Positions 7,901 to 14,799 of a stretch of 27,285 bases of DNA are shown here, in pieces. The position numbers and the translations under genes were made by a program. This DNA is from an uncultured Oscillibacter sp. (GTDB lineage: Bacteria > Bacillota > Clostridia > Oscillospirales > Oscillospiraceae): assembly GCA_910584995.1 (NCBI GenBank), contig CAJUDW010000031.1:1-27285 (forward strand). Direction: 5' to 3'. Position 1 is the stretch's first letter; each line of letters opens with the position of its first letter. The notes beneath the pieces were generated by a model that saw only the letters and a list, made by a program, of their open reading frames with translations, was not told the origin of the DNA and searched no databases.

Positions 7901-8961
7901 TACTCTAAACTCTCCTTCAAATATTCTATCATTGCTTTTCCCATCAGGCATGGAACAGCATTGCCAATCTGCTTTTGGATAGAACGTCTATTGCCGCAGA
8001 ATTTGTATCCTCTAGGGAATGTTTGAATTGCTGCGACTTCAGGTACACGTAATCTTCTGTTATCCCAATGGAAAGGGCCGACCCAAGGTCCCGGCTGGGC
8101 ACACACTGTCCAAGATGGCTGATCGGGTGATAATTTCAGAAGGAAGTTCCAGAAACGCTTGTCCGCAACAAACTTTGGATTCGGATATCCTGCCCACGCT
8201 GTTAACGCCTTGTAATTCATTCCGGGCGGTACCTCACAGAGGTCATCGTAGTAGGTTCCACCTCTTGCGTCCTCATATTCCTCATAGTATTCATCACCAT
8301 CAAAGCCTGCAATTGCTTCTCCAACTGTAACATAGGGCTTTAAGCCGCTCTTTGCACACCTTTCAGGTGCATCATGAATTTTACGTGGTTCATCCCTCTT
8401 AAATTTACCCTTGGTTCCAATAATAAAAATGCGTTTCCTCTTTTGGGGCACACCGTATTCCAAAGCGTTTGCACGGATAATTCTGTATTTATATCCTGCC
8501 TCTTCGATAATACTGATAAAAGTATCCACAATTGCACGGTTTGTCGGATGTAACAGGCTCTCAACGTTTTCAAAAACAAAACCATCCGGTTTAATGTCTG
8601 TCACTACACGCAAATATTCATTCACAAGCGTCGCCCTAGGGTCATTGATTCCGCGGCGCACTTGATTTGTCACCCAATAGCCCGCCTTTGAAAAGGGCTG
8701 GCAGGGCGCACCACCAATAACGATGAACTTCTTCGGATTTCTCTTTTCAACAATCTTCTTAAAAACATCACTTTCGATTTCATGAAGGTCTCCCTCAAAA
8801 ATCTCAGTGTCACCAAAATACTCTTCATTCGCTTTTAAGGTTGCTATGCAGTCAGAATCGAAATCTGTGCTGGAGATTACCGGAACTCCAGCCATCACGC
8901 TGGCAATATCTAGTCCCCCTGCTCCAGAGAACAAACTTACTGCAACGATATCTTCATTCAT
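7900..8961 (-). CDS. DNA (cytosine-5)-methyltransferase, first of a tandem pair
   Basis: I chose the ATG at 8961, 7 bases after GGGAG and 16 bp after the stop of the small DNA-binding protein; a longer frame from 9048 would overlap that gene by about 70 bp. The 353-residue protein has motif I (FSGAGGLDIA, 11-20), motif IV with catalytic C87 (GGAPCQPFS), motif VI (ENV, 131-133), motif VIII (QKRKRIFIIG, 173-182) and motif X (QIGNAVP, 331-337). The variable region carries VPPGMNY, GYPNP, FLLKLSPDQPSWT and GPFHW, shared with the second methyltransferase, so the two probably read the same or complementary sequence. It belongs to the restriction operon and should modify one strand of the site. All catalytic motifs look intact. 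Confidence 0.93.
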   Translation of the reverse strand: MNEDIVAVSLFSGAGGLDIASVMAGVPVISSTDFDSDCIATLKANEEYFGDTEIFEGDLHEIESDVFKKIVEKRNPKKFIVIGGAPCQPFSKAGYWVTNQVRRGINDPRATLVNEYLRVVTDIKPDGFVFENVESLLHPTNRAIVDTFISIIEEAGYKYRIIRANALEYGVPQKRKRIFIIGTKGKFKRDEPRKIHDAPERCAKSGLKPYVTVGEAIAGFDGDEYYEEYEDARGGTYYDDLCEVPPGMNYKALTAWAGYPNPKFVADKRFWNFLLKLSPDQPSWTVCAQPGPWVGPFHWDNRRLRVPEVAAIQTFPRGYKFCGNRRSIQKQIGNAVPCLMGKAMIEYLKESLE

Positions 8962-8977
8962 GATAAATCTCCCATCA

Positions 8978-9163
8978 TTACATGGCACTTTTCCCACTTT
9001 TAACCCAGGCATCAACTTCGGACAATTTGAATTTCCATTGCCGGCCAATTTTATGCGCAGGAATATCCGTTTTCTTTATCCAATTGCGAATCGTATCTTT
9101 ATTGACCCCCAAGTAACTGGCCACTTCATCCAGGCTTGACCAAGGCTCATTGATGTACTCCAT
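8978..9163 (-). CDS. Small excisionase/MerR-type helix-turn-helix DNA-binding protein
   Basis: This 61-residue protein is the first gene of the restriction operon. The start is the ATG at 9163, 7 bases after a perfect AAAGGAGG; the longer frame from 9220 would begin inside the promoter. The sequence SSLDEVASYLGVNKDTIRNW followed by IPAHKIGRQWKFKLSEVDAW is the classical excisionase-family (HTH_17) pattern: recognition helix, wing and basic GRQWKF turn. Such proteins bind DNA as specificity or architectural factors. Here it may act like a controller protein, timing expression of the methyltransferases versus the nucleases and of the divergent HNH gene, although no operator could be pinned down. 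It is unlikely to be a recombination directionality factor because no integrase is present in the window. Confidence 0.8.
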   Translation of the reverse strand: MEYINEPWSSLDEVASYLGVNKDTIRNWIKKTDIPAHKIGRQWKFKLSEVDAWVKSGKSAM

Positions 9164-9191
9164 GGCGGTACCTCCTTTTATATCCTTTCTG

Positions 9192-9220
9192 ATTATAGTG
9201 GAACAAGCGAAAATCGTCAA
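9192..9220 (-). promoter_or_regulatory. Promoter of the restriction-modification operon
   Basis: On the minus strand, TTGACG (9220-9215) and TATAAT (9197-9192) are separated by exactly 17 bp, an almost consensus sigma-A promoter. It lies about 30 bp upstream of the start of the small DNA-binding protein. Strong constitutive potential would suit a system whose methyltransferases must be expressed early. Confidence 0.85.
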
Positions 9221-9306
9221 GAAATAACCATGTTTTTCATATTTACATATAAATAACTACAAATAAATGAGATTTAACTGGATTTTCCCGAAATAAGGAA
9301 TAAATG

Positions 9307-9335
9307 TGTACAAATTTAGATTCTTATGATATAAT
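9307..9335 (+). promoter_or_regulatory. Promoter of the HNH endonuclease gene (extended -10)
   Basis: TGTACA (9307-9312) lies 17 bp before TATAAT (9330-9335), which is preceded by TGA and so forms an extended -10 element. The intergenic region between this and the opposing promoter (9221-9306) is very A+T-rich and could hold shared operators; none was identified with confidence. Confidence 0.75.
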
Positions 9336-9369
9336 GAATATATTAAAACTAACGAAACGAGGTAGTTCT

Positions 9370-10413
9370 ATGCCTTACAATCAAATAGCGGCCAATGGTA
9401 CAATTGTTTTCGGAGCAAATCCACCAACTTTATCCGCTGTCGCTATAAAAAAACAGATTGAAACCGACTTAAGAAGAAACGATTACATTTTCAAATGGAA
9501 TTCGCGTCGTTCCCAGCCATATTCTGGTGTATTGGATGACGGTGATAATCAAATTGATGTATATATCTATGCATGGAACATGACCCCAGCGTATAGATCT
9601 AATCCATCCGAAAAAAGAATTCAAATACCGGCATCTGTTGACAACATTGGAATCAATCGCCCAATTACATCCACACAGAAAACCATCATTCTTGGCCTTT
9701 ACAATTCAGTATCAGGGACGCCGTTATATGCCGCATGGGATCCTTCCGTAAACGTAGGGCATGGCCAGAAATCGTGCTATGTTCAAATTGAAGATGTTGC
9801 CAGAGCAATTACTGATGGTATTTATCAAACGACCGACCGTAATGGTGCTTCTATTTTCACCATTGCCCCAGATTTCCTTTCTGATTATATTTCATCTCTT
9901 CAACCAGGTAATACAATCAATGTCCCGGCAGGATCTGCACCATTGAAAAGCAGAGTAAGAGCAGCAGACACTGCGAAACATAAAAAGCGTGTTCTCAAAT
10001 CTGTAAAAGTGAAAATAGCCAGTTTATCAAGCACCGAGCAAAAAGCTGTGACAAAAGTACGTGTTGGACAGGGATATTTCAGGGACTTGTTAATCGATAA
10101 GTATTCTTGCAAATGCGCCCTGTGTAACATTTCTACCAAATATATGCTGACGGCAAGTCACATAAAAGAATGGGTCTCAAGTACGGATTATGAAAAACTT
10201 GATGAGAATAATGGCCTTTTACTTTGCGCACATCATGACGCATTATTCGATAAACATCTGATTACCTTTGATAACTCCGGAAATGTTCAGATTTCACCAA
10301 CACTCAGTGCACAGGAACAGTTGGATTTAGGCCTTACTACATTACCCAGTATTACTGTTACGCCAGAAATGTTGCCATACCTGGCTGTTCATCAAAGCAA
10401 ACTAAGGAGGTAA
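9370..10413 (+). CDS. HNH endonuclease with N-terminal domain shared with the McrB-like protein
   Basis: I chose the ATG at 9370 because GAGG lies 7 bases upstream and the promoter lies between it and the earlier ATG at 9304. The 347-residue protein has an N-terminal domain (about 20-180) whose landmarks match the McrB-like subunit in order: DVYIYAWNMTP versus DVFICAKGTTP, KRIQIPA versus QRIQPKA, IILGLYN versus VFLGVYN, ARAITDGIYQ versus AKAMREGFVQ, and APDFLSDY versus RPEFLYFY. A basic linker follows, then an HNH_2-type nuclease (about 235-310): C249/C252, the ASHIKEW histidine H264, NNGLLLCAHHDALFD with H288/H289, and a C-terminal beta hairpin. I infer a nuclease directed to the same site as the GTPase complex. 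It could instead be an accessory cleavage component, as BsuMI also needs a third restriction gene. Confidence 0.85.
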   Translation: MPYNQIAANGTIVFGANPPTLSAVAIKKQIETDLRRNDYIFKWNSRRSQPYSGVLDDGDNQIDVYIYAWNMTPAYRSNPSEKRIQIPASVDNIGINRPITSTQKTIILGLYNSVSGTPLYAAWDPSVNVGHGQKSCYVQIEDVARAITDGIYQTTDRNGASIFTIAPDFLSDYISSLQPGNTINVPAGSAPLKSRVRAADTAKHKKRVLKSVKVKIASLSSTEQKAVTKVRVGQGYFRDLLIDKYSCKCALCNISTKYMLTASHIKEWVSSTDYEKLDENNGLLLCAHHDALFDKHLITFDNSGNVQISPTLSAQEQLDLGLTTLPSITVTPEMLPYLAVHQSKLRR

Positions 10414-10416
10414 CCT

Positions 10417-10696
10417 ACGGGGATACTGCCTTCTAGGAAAGTGTTATCTGCCTCAATTCTTACGGTTTTAGCACAGGCGGCAGGACCTATGAAAGCATGT
10501 GACATAAACAATCAGGTGGCTCTATTTCTTCAGATTCCACAGGATATCCCGGAAATAGAAGATGCTAATTATGCCGGAAGCGAATTTGCTTAGCCAGATG
10601 CAATGGGTTCGAACCAGGCTAAAAAACCAGGGACTGATCAGCAACCCCAAACGCAAATTTTATAGAATGACCTTAGCAAAAAGTCCTATAATATGA
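10417..10696 (+). pseudogene. Decayed winged-helix (Mrr N-terminal-like) gene with mutated start codon and frameshift
   Basis: A perfect AAGGAGG (10404-10410) overlaps the HNH gene's end. Six bases later, where a start codon belongs, stands ACG (10417-10419). The frame from it reads GILPSRKVLSASILTVLAQA and continues to a TAG at 10591. One frame over, it resumes as SQMQWVRTRLKNQGLISNPK and then RKFYRMT, ending at TGA 10694-10696. The tail W-V-R-T-R-L-K-x-x-G-L-I-x-x-P-K-R is the hallmark of Mrr_N-type winged-helix domains that precede nucleases. The total would be about 90 residues. Two separate lesions (ATG to ACG and a one-base frame change between about 10580 and 10600) point to an inactivated partner of the HNH gene. 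ACG initiation cannot be excluded but is very rare. Confidence 0.7.
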
Positions 10697-10703
10697 AAAA
10701 GAT

Positions 10704-10739
10704 AAAAGCCGGTCACCTCATTAAAGTGACCGGCTTTTT
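10704..10739. terminator. Intrinsic terminator at the right edge of the restriction island
   Basis: GCCGGTCAC (10708-10716) pairs with GTGACCGGC (10726-10734) over a 9-base loop, with A4 before and T5 after. It can end transcription of the HNH transcript on the plus strand and, read on the minus strand (TTTT tail), of the rlmD transcript. Confidence 0.9.
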
Positions 10740-10906
10740 CATATTTCTATCAACTTAACCCTTCGCATATCCTTTTTTGTCTACTTGACCTCCACCATTT
10801 TCATTCTGTTAACCCTGTCCCAGATTCAGGCGGTTGACATATTCCCGCAAAAAAATCCGGGCATCCGGACAACATACGAAAGGTTGTTCGAATACCCGGA
10901 AATGCT
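10740..10906. other. Intergenic tail between island and rlmD
   Basis: No gene is seen. The base composition changes here from the A+T-rich island to the G+C-rich rlmD gene. Minus-strand frames continuing past the rlmD stop do not resemble a known protein. No direct repeat marking an island boundary was found. Confidence 0.4.
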
Positions 10907-12286
10907 TTATTTCAAGCCATTTCTCAATTCTTGCTTCTGTACCTTTGACAGCAATATTACCGTCTCCACATGCCTCGTCCTGGGGAACATATCGACCGCT
11001 TCGGCCCGCCGGGCCTGATATCCGTATCCGCCAAAGATTTTTACGTCCCGGCCCAAAGTGGCGGGATCGCACGAAATATAGACCACCCGCTCCGGGGACA
11101 TCTCCGCGATAGACCCTATCACCTCCGGCGCCAGCCCCTTCCGGGGCGGATCCACCGTTATCACATCCGGCCGCAGGCCCTCCGCCGAAAGCTTCTCCGC
11201 TATGTCCGCCGCGTCCCCCTGGAAGAACTCCACATTCTCCACGCCGTTCCGGGCCGCATTCTCCCGGGCATCCCGGATGGCCTCCGGCACAATCTCCGCG
11301 CCGATCACCCGTCCGGCCTTCGCCGCCAGGCACAGTGTAATCGTACCGGCACCGCAGTACAAATCCAGCACCGTTTCCCGCCCCGTCAGGCCGGCCAGTT
11401 CCAGTGCCTTTCCGTAAAGCACCTCCGCCTGGGGTCGGTTCACCTGATAGAAAGAAGGAACCGACAGCTTAAATTCCAGACCGCAAAGGGTATCCATTAG
11501 ATAATTCTGCCCCCAGACAGTCCGGTATTTGCTGCCTAGAATCACATTCCCTTTGGCCGTATTGGCATTCAGCACAATGCCGGCCGTATCCGGCGCAGCC
11601 TCCAGGATCATGGCTGCCAGTTCCGGTTCCCGGGGCAGTTTCTTCCCGTTGCACACCACGCAGCAAAGGCTTTCTCCCCGGGCGTTTACCCGGACATAGA
11701 CATGACGGATCAGGCCCCGGCCCGTCGTTTCGTCATAGGCAGGGATCTGATACCGTTTCATCCAATCCCCCACAGCCCTGGCGGTCCTGTCGGAGACTTC
11801 TGTCTGGATCAGGCACCGCTCCACCGGGACAACCCGGTGGCTCCTTGCCTGGTAAAACCCGATTCCGCCGACCCCCACGGGATACTGGCTTTTGTTGCGG
11901 TAATGGGCGGGGCTGGCGGCCCCGGCAATGCCCGCCGCTTCTACGTCCGATCCGCCCAGGCGGGACAGGGCGTCCTGCACCCGGCGGCGTTTGGCCCACA
12001 ACTCCTCTTCGTAGCTGAGGTGCTGGAAATCGCAGCCGCCGCAGCGGCCAAAGTACGGGCAGGCAGGCTCCCTCCGCTCCGGAGAAGGCGTTTGTATCCG
12101 GAGGATCTCCCCGGCAGCGGCCGACTTCATCACTTTTGTGATTTTTATATCCACTGTCTCTCCTCGGACAGCGCCGGGGACAAAAACGACGGCGCCATCC
12201 AGGCGCACGATCCCAAGGCCTTCGGCGGAGTAGCCCTCCACCAGGCCCGTGTGTATGCTGTGAAGTCGCAGGGGCGGTTGTTCCAT
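10907..12286 (-). CDS. rlmD: 23S rRNA (uracil-C5)-methyltransferase, RlmD/RumA type
   Basis: The start is the ATG at 12286, 5 bases after AAAAAGGAG; the longer frame from 12373 has no such site. The 459-residue enzyme begins with a TRAM RNA-binding domain (about 8-65). The iron-sulfur cysteines follow at C76, C82, C85 (CPYFGRCGGC) and C158. The C-terminal Rossmann methyltransferase shows VLDLYCGAGTITL (306-318), the VDPPRKGL motif (378-385), the nucleophile C406 in YISCDPATLGRD and the general base E441 in RHVETVILL. It methylates uridine in 23S rRNA (U1939 in E. coli; Gram-positive RlmCD acts on U747 and U1939). The C-terminal tail after VETVILL is short and lysine-rich, without an added domain. 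It lies beside the restriction island but has the G+C-rich codon use of the core genome. Confidence 0.93.
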   Translation of the reverse strand: MEQPPLRLHSIHTGLVEGYSAEGLGIVRLDGAVVFVPGAVRGETVDIKITKVMKSAAAGEILRIQTPSPERREPACPYFGRCGGCDFQHLSYEEELWAKRRRVQDALSRLGGSDVEAAGIAGAASPAHYRNKSQYPVGVGGIGFYQARSHRVVPVERCLIQTEVSDRTARAVGDWMKRYQIPAYDETTGRGLIRHVYVRVNARGESLCCVVCNGKKLPREPELAAMILEAAPDTAGIVLNANTAKGNVILGSKYRTVWGQNYLMDTLCGLEFKLSVPSFYQVNRPQAEVLYGKALELAGLTGRETVLDLYCGAGTITLCLAAKAGRVIGAEIVPEAIRDARENAARNGVENVEFFQGDAADIAEKLSAEGLRPDVITVDPPRKGLAPEVIGSIAEMSPERVVYISCDPATLGRDVKIFGGYGYQARRAEAVDMFPRTRHVETVILLSKVQKQELRNGLK

Positions 12287-12398
12287 AGATGCTCCTTTTT
12301 GGGCGGATGACATGCGGCAGACACGCGCTTTGCCCTCAGTTGGGCCGGCGGCCCAGCCATCAAAAAACAGCAAAGGGGTTTTCAGGCCTGCCGGGCTA

Positions 12399-12626
12399 TC
12401 AGCCGGTGCCCGTCGGACGCCGGATATCCGAATAGCCCAGCAGATAATCGGTGGTAACGCCGAAAAATTCCGCCAGGGAGATCAGCGTCTCGTAATCCGG
12501 GCGGTGATCATCCGCTTCGTAGTATTGATAGGTTCTGGTTTTGATGCCCAGCTGGGCGGCCATATCCTTTTGGGTAAAACGCTTCTCTTTCCTGAGTTCC
12601 TGGAGCCGTGCCGCGATTTTAACCAT
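12399..12626 (-). CDS. Small XRE-family transcriptional regulator
   Basis: This 75-residue protein is essentially one Cro/C1-type helix-turn-helix domain (residues 3-62). LQELRKEKRFTQKDMAAQLG is followed by the recognition helix in IKTRTYQYYEADDHRPDYET and the helix LISLAEFFGVTTDYLLGYSD, ending in a short Gly/Pro tail. The start ATG is 8 bases after GAGGAG. Standalone proteins of this size usually repress their own or nearby genes; the target here is unknown. It is upstream of rlmD on the same strand with 112 bp between, so co-transcription is possible. A 15-base G/C homopolymer sits 45 bp upstream of its start codon, in the position of a promoter or leader. Confidence 0.85.
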   Translation of the reverse strand: MVKIAARLQELRKEKRFTQKDMAAQLGIKTRTYQYYEADDHRPDYETLISLAEFFGVTTDYLLGYSDIRRPTGTG

Positions 12627-12670
12627 AGTGGTTCTCCTCTTTCCGGGCCTTGTTTGAAAGCCGGTGGATC

Positions 12671-12685
12671 GGGGGGGGGGGGGGG
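12671..12685. repeat. G15 homopolymer tract upstream of the XRE gene
   Basis: Fifteen consecutive G residues on the plus strand (C on the coding strand of the XRE gene) lie 45-59 bp before its ATG, flanked by a short inverted repeat (GAAAGC/GCTTTC at about 12648-12653 and 12691-12697). Such tracts are prone to slipped-strand length change, and are also prone to sequencing or assembly error. Confidence 0.9.
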
Positions 12686-12730
12686 ACGGGCGCTTTCAGC
12701 AGGTCCTATCCGGTCCGGCGGTGACGCCGC

Positions 12731-12760
12731 GGCCTCCCGTGACAGCGGGAGGCCGGTTTT
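12731..12760 (+). terminator. Hairpin downstream of the beta-CASP gene, possible terminator
   Basis: GGCCTCCCG (12731-12739) pairs with CGGGAGGCC (12746-12754), followed by GGTTTT on the plus strand. No plus-strand gene precedes it. On the minus strand it lies about 55 bp after the beta-CASP gene but lacks a U-run. It may simply be a 3'-end hairpin for that mRNA. Confidence 0.4.
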
Positions 12761-12809
12761 AGCGAGGCCATCGGCGGAGATGATGGATGGGCAGTATGTA
12801 TGAAAAGCG

Positions 12810-14414
12810 TTACGCTTCCCATTTCTCCAGCAGCAGCCGCAGCTGGTCGGCGAATTTTGCCAGGCTCTTGTTGTCCCGGCCCTTGCTCCGCTTGACAGAC
12901 TCCGCCAGCATATCGGTGATGGACACCAGCCGCTCGTAGGCCGCAGAGGCCCGGGCTCCGCCGGTGCTGATCTTCGCCTTCCGCTCCGGCAGATATCCGG
13001 GGGCCAGCTGGGTATTGGTAATCAAGTCGTAGACCTCGGTATACTGGGGCGCGTGGGCCTCAATGCCCATACCCTGGAGGGTCTTGGCAAAGAAGGGGGC
13101 TACCTCCCGATCCCCGTGCACCACAAAAACATGCTGGGGCTTGGGATGCTGGAAGTCGGAAATCCAGCTGATGAGATGATCCCGATCCGCGTGGGAGGAG
13201 AGGCCGTGGAGATTGGCAATGTGGGCGTTGACGGCAATTTCCTCGCCAAAAAGCTTGACGCTTTTTGCGCCCTCCATCAGGTAGCGGCCTAAAGTCCCCT
13301 CCGCCTGATAGCCTACGAACACCACGGAACTCTCCGGCCGCCAGAGATTGTGCTTAAGGTGGTGGCGGATACGGCCCGCGTCGCACATACCGGAGGCGGA
13401 GATAATCACCTTTGGGGTGGGATCCGTATTTAACTCCCGGGATTCGTCGCTGGTCTCCGTCATAAAGAGGCCGGGGAAGTCAAACATCCGGGTGCCGCCC
13501 TTGACCAGCTGGATCGCCTCATAGTCCAAATAGCCGTGAAGGTCTCCCGCAAAAATGGTAGTGGCCTTCTTGGCCAGGGGCGAATCGATGTACACCGGGA
13601 AATCCGGGTTGGACTTCACCAGCCCCTCTTCCTTGATCTCGCGGATAAAGTACAAAAGTTCCTGGGTACGGCCCACGGCAAAGGAGGGTATCACCACATT
13701 CCCCTTCCGGGACATGGTGCCTTCAATGAGATGGGCCAGTTCGTCCTTGTAACTCCATACGCCGGTGTGGTTGCGGTCACCGTAGGTGGATTCCATGACC
13801 ACGTAGTCCGCGCCCTTGAAATGGACCGGATCCCGGATGACCGGCTGGTTGATGTTGCCCAGATCCCCGGAGAAGATGATGTTTTTCTTTACGTCCCCTT
13901 CTGTCAGATCGATAGAGACGCTGGAGGAGCCCAGCAGATGCCCGGCGTCCACGAACTCCACCTCCACGCCCTCGCACAGGCGGATCAGCTGGCCGTATTC
14001 GCAGGTATTCATGAATTGGGACACCCGCTCCGCGTCTTCCACGGTGTAAAGGGGTTCCGCCCGGGGCGCGCCGGAACGTTCCCCCTTACGGTTGCGCCAT
14101 TCCGCGTCCTGCTCCTGAATGTGGGCGGAGTCCAGCAGCATGATCTTCAACAGCTTGGCGGTGAGGGACGTCGTGAGGATCCGCCCCCGGAAGCCCTGCT
14201 TGATCAGCATGGGAATACGTCCGGAGTGGTCAATGTGGGCGTGGGTCACCAGCACATAGTCGATGGCGTTGGCGGCAAAGGGGAACTCTGCGTTGGACAC
14301 CTCGTCCCGGCCCTGCTGAAGGCCGCAGTCAATCAGGATACGCTTACCGTTGATCTCCAGGCAGTGGCAGCTGCCGGTGACACACTGATCCGCTCCGAAA
14401 AAGCTGAGTTTCAT
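12810..14414 (-). CDS. Beta-CASP metallo-beta-lactamase RNase-like protein (RNA-processing exonuclease, YSH1/COG1236 type)
   Basis: The ATG at 14414 follows AAAAGGAGG at 7-8 bases; the longer frame upstream runs through the promoter and is rejected. The 534-residue protein has the metallo-beta-lactamase fold with HAHIDH (58-63), H159 in VDAGHLLGSSS and D184 in FSGDLGN, which would bind two zinc ions. The beta-CASP insertion (about 215-390) contains SFAVGRTQE and ISASGMCDAGRIRHHL. The C-terminal part returns to the nuclease core with LSSHADRDHL (H408) and VVHGDRE (433). Residues 480-534 form a charged helical tail. Members process or degrade RNA, but this clade is not RNase J itself and its substrate is not known. 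It is monocistronic, with its own promoter and convergent neighbours. Confidence 0.9.
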   Translation of the reverse strand: MKLSFFGADQCVTGSCHCLEINGKRILIDCGLQQGRDEVSNAEFPFAANAIDYVLVTHAHIDHSGRIPMLIKQGFRGRILTTSLTAKLLKIMLLDSAHIQEQDAEWRNRKGERSGAPRAEPLYTVEDAERVSQFMNTCEYGQLIRLCEGVEVEFVDAGHLLGSSSVSIDLTEGDVKKNIIFSGDLGNINQPVIRDPVHFKGADYVVMESTYGDRNHTGVWSYKDELAHLIEGTMSRKGNVVIPSFAVGRTQELLYFIREIKEEGLVKSNPDFPVYIDSPLAKKATTIFAGDLHGYLDYEAIQLVKGGTRMFDFPGLFMTETSDESRELNTDPTPKVIISASGMCDAGRIRHHLKHNLWRPESSVVFVGYQAEGTLGRYLMEGAKSVKLFGEEIAVNAHIANLHGLSSHADRDHLISWISDFQHPKPQHVFVVHGDREVAPFFAKTLQGMGIEAHAPQYTEVYDLITNTQLAPGYLPERKAKISTGGARASAAYERLVSITDMLAESVKRSKGRDNKSLAKFADQLRLLLEKWEA

Positions 14415-14503
14415 GAGGGAGCCTCCTTTTTGGGCCCTTATGGCTGGTAACCGGCGGCAAAAAGCGGCCGCCCCTCCTGCCCGGGCTTGTATATTTTGAA
14501 CAT

Positions 14504-14532
14504 ATTGTAGCACAGATCTGCGGTAGATACAA
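14504..14532 (-). promoter_or_regulatory. Promoter of the beta-CASP gene (extended -10)
   Basis: On the minus strand, TTGTAT (14532-14527) is 17 bp from TACAAT (14509-14504), which is preceded by TGC as an extended -10. It lies about 90 bp before the ATG at 14414. An overlapping TTGACT would give a 22-bp spacer and is less likely. Confidence 0.7.
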
Positions 14533-14638
14533 GTCAAATCCGCAAAAACCGTCAAAAAAATATCAATGCTCCCAAGCCAGGGAGTCCGTTTTCTTTCCCG
14601 GCGCAAAAAAGAAGCTTTCTTTTTTCAAAATTCTGTGA

Positions 14639-14644
14639 TATAAT
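14639..14644 (+). promoter_or_regulatory. Extended -10 promoter element of the 61-aa protein gene
   Basis: TATAAT at 14639-14644 is preceded by TGA (extended -10). The -35 region is a T-rich TTTCTTTT stretch with no good hexamer. The predicted leader is about 150 nt and contains the strong hairpin CGGCGCGG (14710-14717) with CCGCGCCG (14729-14736). Confidence 0.55.
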
Positions 14645-14799
14645 AATATTGTATAGCCGCCGGATGATGGCGGAGGCTGTTTTCCTCCTCGGCGAGAGGC
14701 CGGGAAAAGCGGCGCGGATCCCAAAATGCCGCGCCGTGGGGGACCGGCGTCCACTTTGGCATTGGCTTTTGAGAACATGGGAAAGGAGAGAGACCTGAC

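Noticed and set aside
10601..10625. tRNA T-arm-like GGGTTCGAACC
   Set aside because: No acceptor, anticodon or D arms could be folded around it, and the bases code for the QWVRTRL segment of the decayed winged-helix gene.
10809..11333. Minus-strand 174-codon frame overlapping the rlmD 3' half
   Set aside because: It is a shifted frame of rlmD with Gly/Arg-rich composition; only its last part lies outside rlmD and matches nothing recognisable.
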